Made by a program: the position numbers and the translations under genes. A stretch of 64,000 bases of DNA from Streptomyces halstedii (GTDB lineage: Bacteria; Actinomycetota; Actinomycetes; Streptomycetales; Streptomycetaceae), in assembly GCA_000720535.1 (NCBI GenBank), contig JOAZ01000024.1:1-64000 (forward strand). Direction: 5' to 3'. The notes beneath the pieces are model-generated. The model was not told the origin of the DNA. It saw only the letters and a list, made by a program, of their open reading frames with translations, and made no database searches. Shown piece after piece: positions 60,811-64,000 of the stretch; within the stretch, counting starts at the first letter, position 1, and each line of letters begins with the position of its first letter.

Positions 60811-61134
60811 GACAATCCCCCGTAAGCCGTTCCCCCGTGCCCCGCGCGCTCGTGCGGGCGCGCGGCGCGCATCGTGCGGCGTGCATCGTATCGAGTGACC
60901 CGTTCACCCGTACGTCCCCCATGTCACCCGTACGGACTGGAGCATCATATTTTCTTTCCGCAAGCCCCCTTATACGGGTAGAAACCTGACGAACCGCCAC
61001 ATGATCTGCACCAGTAGCGTCACGAATCCCCTGCGCGCCGACTATCCCCTTGGCGCACGATCCGCATCATGGACGACCATAGGGATAGGAAAGAGATGCG
61101 GAACACCACAGAACCGCGGTGAGAGGAGGCGTCC
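60811..61134. promoter_or_regulatory. Divergent control region of the DUF5685 and SepF-like genes
   Basis: A 324-bp gap. The central part (60940-61010) is AT-rich for this genome, with ATCATATTTTCTTTCCGCAA and a CTTATACGGG element. It probably carries promoters for both genes. No gene is supported. A good GGAGG ribosome site stands 7 bp before the SepF-like start. Confidence 0.5.
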
Positions 61135-61575
61135 ATGGGATCGGTGCGCAAGGCGAGTGCCTGGCTGGGCCTCGTGGAGGACAACGACGAGCGGTACTAC
61201 GACGACGAGTACTCCGAGGATGCCGATACCGGTACGAACCAGGCGTGGGTGACCGACCCGCGCGTCCAGGTCGCCTCCGGGAAGGCGGAGGACACGGGCC
61301 GGCGGATCGCCACCGTCACCCCGGACAGCTTCCGGGACGCGCGCGCCCTCGGCGAGCTGTTCCGGGACGGCGTCCCGGTGATCGTCAACCTCACGGCCAT
61401 GGACCCCACCGACGCCAAGCGCGTCGTGGACTTCGCCGCCGGGCTGACCTTCGGGCTGCGCGGTTCGATCGAGCGGGTGGCGACCCGGGTCTTCCTGCTG
61501 ACCCCCGCCCACACGCAGGTGGTGAACGGCGAAGCCGCCGGCCGGCCCGCCGACGGCTTCTTCAACCAGAGCTGA
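61135..61575 (+). CDS. sflA: SepF-like cell division protein
   Basis: A 146-residue SepF paralogue. After a short N-terminal helix ([16 protein letters not shown], membrane-binding type) and an acidic tract ([16 protein letters not shown]) comes the SepF fold: [55 protein letters not shown] and [11 protein letters not shown]. SepF anchors FtsZ. In Streptomyces extra copies (SflA, SflB) prevent wrong placing of division proteins in hyphae. The neighbourhood resembles that of S. coelicolor sflA from memory, hence the symbol; a plain sepF with ylmE-type neighbours is excluded here. Confidence 0.85.
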   Translation: MGSVRKASAWLGLVEDNDERYYDDEYSEDADTGTNQAWVTDPRVQVASGKAEDTGRRIATVTPDSFRDARALGELFRDGVPVIVNLTAMDPTDAKRVVDFAAGLTFGLRGSIERVATRVFLLTPAHTQVVNGEAAGRPADGFFNQS

Positions 61576-61625
61576 GCAGGGCGCTCGCCTCGGGCCTCCC
61601 GCGCGCTTCCCGGATCCGGCGGGAT

Positions 61626-62834
61626 CTAACGGAAGGCGTCGAGGCCGGTGAGCGCCTTGCCCAGCACCAGCTGGTGCATCTCCACGGTGCCCTCGTAGGT
61701 GAGCACCGACTCCAGGTTCGTCGCGTGCCGCATCACCGGGTACTCCAGCGAGATGCCGTTGGCGCCGAGGATCGTGCGCGAGGTACGGCAGATCTCGATC
61801 GCCTCCCGCACGTTGTTGAGCTTCCCGAAACTGACCTGCTCCGGCCGGAGCCGGCCCGCGTCCATGCGCCGCCCCAGGTGGTGGGCGAGCAGGATGCCCT
61901 TGTGCAGTTCCACCGCCATGTCCGCGAGCTTGGCCTGGGTGAGCTGGAAGCCCCCGATCGGCCTGCCGAACTGCTCCCGCGTACGCGCGTAGTCCAGGGC
62001 CGACTCGAAGCTCGCGCGCGCCGCGCCCATGGCGCCCCAGACGATTCCGTACCGGGCGTGGCCGAGGCAGCTGAGCGGTCCGCGCAGTCCGGTGGCCTCC
62101 GGCAGCACGGCGTCGGCGGGCAGCCGCACACCGTCCAGGACCAGTTCGCTGGTGACCGAGGCGCGCAGCGACCACTTGTGCCTGATCTCCGGCGCGGAGA
62201 AGCCGGGGGTGTCCGTCGGTACGACGAAGCCCCGGATGCCCGCTCCCCCGGCCGTCTCGTCGGTCCGCGCCCAGACGACGGCGACCCCGGCGACGGAGCC
62301 GTTGGTGATCCACATCTTGCGGCCGGTGAGGATCCAGTCCGTGCCGTCCCGTTCGGCGCGGGTGCGCATCCCGGCCGGGTCCGAGCCGTGGTCCGGTTCG
62401 GTGAGGCCGAAGCAGCCGATGATCTCGCCGGCCGCCATGCCGGGCAGCCACCGCCGCCGCTGCTCCTCGGAGCCGAAGCGGTGGATGGCGTACATGGCGA
62501 GGGAACCCTGTACGGACACCAGGGAGCGGATCCCGGAGTCGGCGGCCTCCAGCTCCAGGCAGGCCAGCCCGTACTGGACGGCGGTCGCCCCGGCGCAGCC
62601 GTAACCCTGGAGCGGCATGCCGAGTGCGCCGAGCGCGCCGAGTTCGCGGGCCAGCTCGCGGATGCCGGGCAGTTCCCCCTTCTCGTACCACTCGGCGATG
62701 TGCGGCAGGACCCGGTCGGTGGCCCAGGTGCGCACGGTGTCGCGGATCGCGAGGTCCTCGGGGTCGAGGAGATCGTCGATACCGAGGGGGTCGGCCGGGT
62801 CGAACGGGGGGAGTTTCGACGGCTTCACGGACAA
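61626..62834 (-). CDS. Acyl-CoA dehydrogenase, glutaryl-CoA dehydrogenase-like
   Basis: A 402-residue flavoenzyme. SGIRSLVSVQGSLAMYAIHR, GCFGLTEPDHGSDPAGMRTR, KMWITNGSVAGV and the final VLTYEGTVEMHQLVLGKAL with the catalytic glutamate match the glutaryl-CoA dehydrogenase branch, which oxidises and decarboxylates glutaryl-CoA in lysine or tryptophan degradation. Substrate is likely but unproven. TTG 62834 was chosen because GGAGG precedes it by 5 bp; a GTG two codons on is less well placed. An AACTAGC operator 30 bp upstream suggests repression by the TetR at 12538-13212. Confidence 0.88.
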   Translation of the reverse strand: MSVKPSKLPPFDPADPLGIDDLLDPEDLAIRDTVRTWATDRVLPHIAEWYEKGELPGIRELARELGALGALGMPLQGYGCAGATAVQYGLACLELEAADSGIRSLVSVQGSLAMYAIHRFGSEEQRRRWLPGMAAGEIIGCFGLTEPDHGSDPAGMRTRAERDGTDWILTGRKMWITNGSVAGVAVVWARTDETAGGAGIRGFVVPTDTPGFSAPEIRHKWSLRASVTSELVLDGVRLPADAVLPEATGLRGPLSCLGHARYGIVWGAMGAARASFESALDYARTREQFGRPIGGFQLTQAKLADMAVELHKGILLAHHLGRRMDAGRLRPEQVSFGKLNNVREAIEICRTSRTILGANGISLEYPVMRHATNLESVLTYEGTVEMHQLVLGKALTGLDAFR

Positions 62835-62864
62835 GGGGGCCTCCGGCGGCTCGCACGGTCCAGA

Positions 62865-62881
62865 AACTAGCAGTGGTAGTT
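62865..62881 (-). promoter_or_regulatory. AACTAGC-type TetR operator before the glutaryl-CoA dehydrogenase-like gene
   Basis: AACTAGCAGTGGTAGTT differs by two bases from the site at 12492-12508 (read on the opposite strand) and lies 30 bp before the start codon, where it would overlap the promoter. Confidence 0.75.
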
Positions 62882-62905
62882 ATCGCGTCGTGCAGACGTT
62901 ACGGC

Positions 62906-64000
62906 TCAGTGTCCCGCCCGTCCAGAGCCGGTGGCCTCGGCCACCTCGCGCCGCCCGGCGGCCGGACGGCGGCGCCCCGGCGTGCCCTGCGCGGGGAGCG
63001 CGGGGGCGTCGGAGCGGGTCCGGACCGCGCCGGCCCCGTGGGCGGTGGCCCGCTCCGGTGCGGCCGGCGCCGGGGCCGCCTCCCGGTGGTCCTCCGGTTC
63101 CCCGCCGCAGTCCATGGCGCGCGGCAGTCTGAGCGCGGCCAGCGCGCCGAGCAGCAGGAGCCCCGCGCTGACCAGCAAGGTCACATGCAGCCCGCCGACG
63201 AAGGCGTGCCGGGCCGTGGTGCGCAGCGCGTTGCCCGCGGGGCCTCCGAGCTGTCCGGCCACCTGGTAGGCCTCGCCGAGCGAGCGGGAGGCGGCGGAAC
63301 CCGCCGCGGCGGGCACGCCCTCCTTGTGGAGCCCGGCCAGACCGGGCGCGTAGGCGGCGTTCATCACGCTGCCGAGCAGCGCGATCCCCAGGCCCGCGCC
63401 CAGTTGGTAGGAGGTCTCGCCGATCGCGGCCGCACCACCGGCCCGTTCGGCGGGGGCCTCGCTCAGCATCGACTCGTAGGCCCCGAAGAGGGTGGACTGG
63501 AGCCCGAAGCCCAGCAGGACGAACCCGGCGGTGAGCAGGACGGGCCGGTCGTGCTGGCCCATCAGGGTCAGCAGGAGCACCGAGGCGGCCGTGAGCACGA
63601 AGCCCCAGCCGACCATGCGGCGCGGACCGACGCGGCGCAGCGTGTACGAGCCGGTGGCACCGGCCGCCATCGCGGCGAAGGTCAGCGGCAGCAGCCGCAG
63701 GCCGGTCTCCAGCGGGCTGAGGTCCAGGACCAGTTGCAGGTACTGCACCGCGATCAGTTCCAGGCCGACGAGGGCCAGCATGGCCAGCACGATGCAGCCG
63801 ACGGCGGTGGTGAAGGCGGCCCGGGAGAACATCGCGATGTCGATCAGCGGATGGGTACGGCGCCGCTGCCTGCGGACGAAGAGGACGAGCAGCGCGGTGC
63901 CCGCCAGCAGCGGGACCAGCGAGGCGGGGTCGGGCATCCCTCCCCCCGTGCCCAGGCGCTTTATCCCGAGCACGACACCGAGCACCCCGGCCGCGGCCGT
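62906..64000 (-). CDS. MFS exporter of the DHA2 type, 5' part outside the window
   Basis: The last about 360 residues of a 14-helix drug:H+ antiporter. Visible are RRTHPLIDIAMFSRAAFTTA, LDLSPLETGLRLLPLTFAAM, the segment VLLGFGLQSTLFGAYESMLS, and ERAGGAAAIGETSYQLGAGL. The tail after the last helix (about 75 residues) is Ala/Pro/Arg-rich and cytosolic. The frame is open at position 64000, so the start and the first helices lie beyond. It ends 24 bp from the AACTAGC operator but faces it tail first, so co-regulation is unlikely. Confidence 0.85.
   Translation of the reverse strand, partial: TAAAGVLGVVLGIKRLGTGGGMPDPASLVPLLAGTALLVLFVRRQRRRTHPLIDIAMFSRAAFTTAVGCIVLAMLALVGLELIAVQYLQLVLDLSPLETGLRLLPLTFAAMAAGATGSYTLRRVGPRRMVGWGFVLTAASVLLLTLMGQHDRPVLLTAGFVLLGFGLQSTLFGAYESMLSEAPAERAGGAAAIGETSYQLGAGLGIALLGSVMNAAYAPGLAGLHKEGVPAAAGSAASRSLGEAYQVAGQLGGPAGNALRTTARHAFVGGLHVTLLVSAGLLLLGALAALRLPRAMDCGGEPEDHREAAPAPAAPERATAHGAGAVRTRSDAPALPAQGTPGRRRPAAGRREVAEATGSGRAGH

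Noticed and set aside
59497-60825. A 442-codon plus-strand frame over the DUF5685 gene
   Set aside because: An antisense shadow. The minus strand has the DUF5685 start and cysteine-rich tail.

Overview
The window is about 73% GC, with GC-rich third codon positions, frequent GTG starts, leaderless-looking genes, rare TTA codons and many TetR and GntR regulators. This points to a Streptomyces chromosome. Recognisable landmarks (soxR, hmgA, dnaE2 with an imuB-like gene, a streptogrisin D-type protease and a SepF-like gene) appear in an order that, from memory, resembles the part of the S. coelicolor chromosome carrying its soxR, hmgA and sflA genes. The window is therefore mostly conserved chromosome with accessory insertions.

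Layout. 0-1.6 kb is a lower-GC accessory patch with a MITE-like repeat and two PH-like membrane genes, one apparently truncated. 1.6-13.2 kb holds a TetR/SDR pair, a secreted muramidase of the NamZ family, an acetyltransferase, a large secreted penicillin-acylase-family amidase, soxR, a MaoC dehydratase with its TetR gene, and an acyl-CoA dehydrogenase divergent from another TetR gene. 13.3-20.3 kb holds an ArsR/EamA exporter pair, an Acg-type flavoprotein, an aldehyde/alcohol dehydrogenase operon and an orphan MsiK-like ABC ATPase. 20.5-25.6 kb holds the homogentisate dioxygenase locus, a stand-alone ISP-type domain protein and the compacted relics of a TetR-ABC exporter locus. 25.8-33.6 kb holds an AAA ATPase, two acetyltransferase/SDR units, a methyltransferase-Nudix-VOC triple fusion, YceI and a secreted esterase. 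33.8-38.4 kb is an SOS mutagenesis operon (dnaE2-imuB) with a LexA box. 38.4-44.9 kb holds an export-type membrane protein, two secreted beta-lactamase-like hydrolases, the sprD protease and an alpha/beta hydrolase.

The most interesting block is 45.0-55.7 kb. It is a complete FxSxx-COOH RiPP system: a 55-residue precursor ending in FSSAL (fxsA), a radical SAM/SPASM maturase with a degenerate C-terminal hydroxylase-like domain (fxsB), a TIR protein (fxsC), and a 1311-residue ParA-TIR-NB-ARC-TPR protein (fxsT). Beside it lie a two-helix membrane protein, a DUF4231 (SLATT-like) membrane protein with a TTA codon, and a SLOG-fold nucleotide-binding protein. TIR, STAND, SLOG and SLATT parts are typical of bacterial conflict or immune signalling. 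Here they stand beside a modified peptide whose role is unknown, which makes this the best candidate for an undescribed system.

55.8-64 kb holds a streptogrisin relic, a DUF1684/two-LLM-monooxygenase operon, an orphan sulfur-type leader peptide, a DUF5685 protein with a cysteine-rich tail, a SepF-like gene, a glutaryl-CoA-dehydrogenase-like gene and an MFS exporter cut by the window edge. A 17-bp palindrome found only in front of both acyl-CoA dehydrogenases and the aldehyde dehydrogenase suggests one TetR regulon spread over 50 kb. I saw no tRNA, rRNA or CRISPR array.
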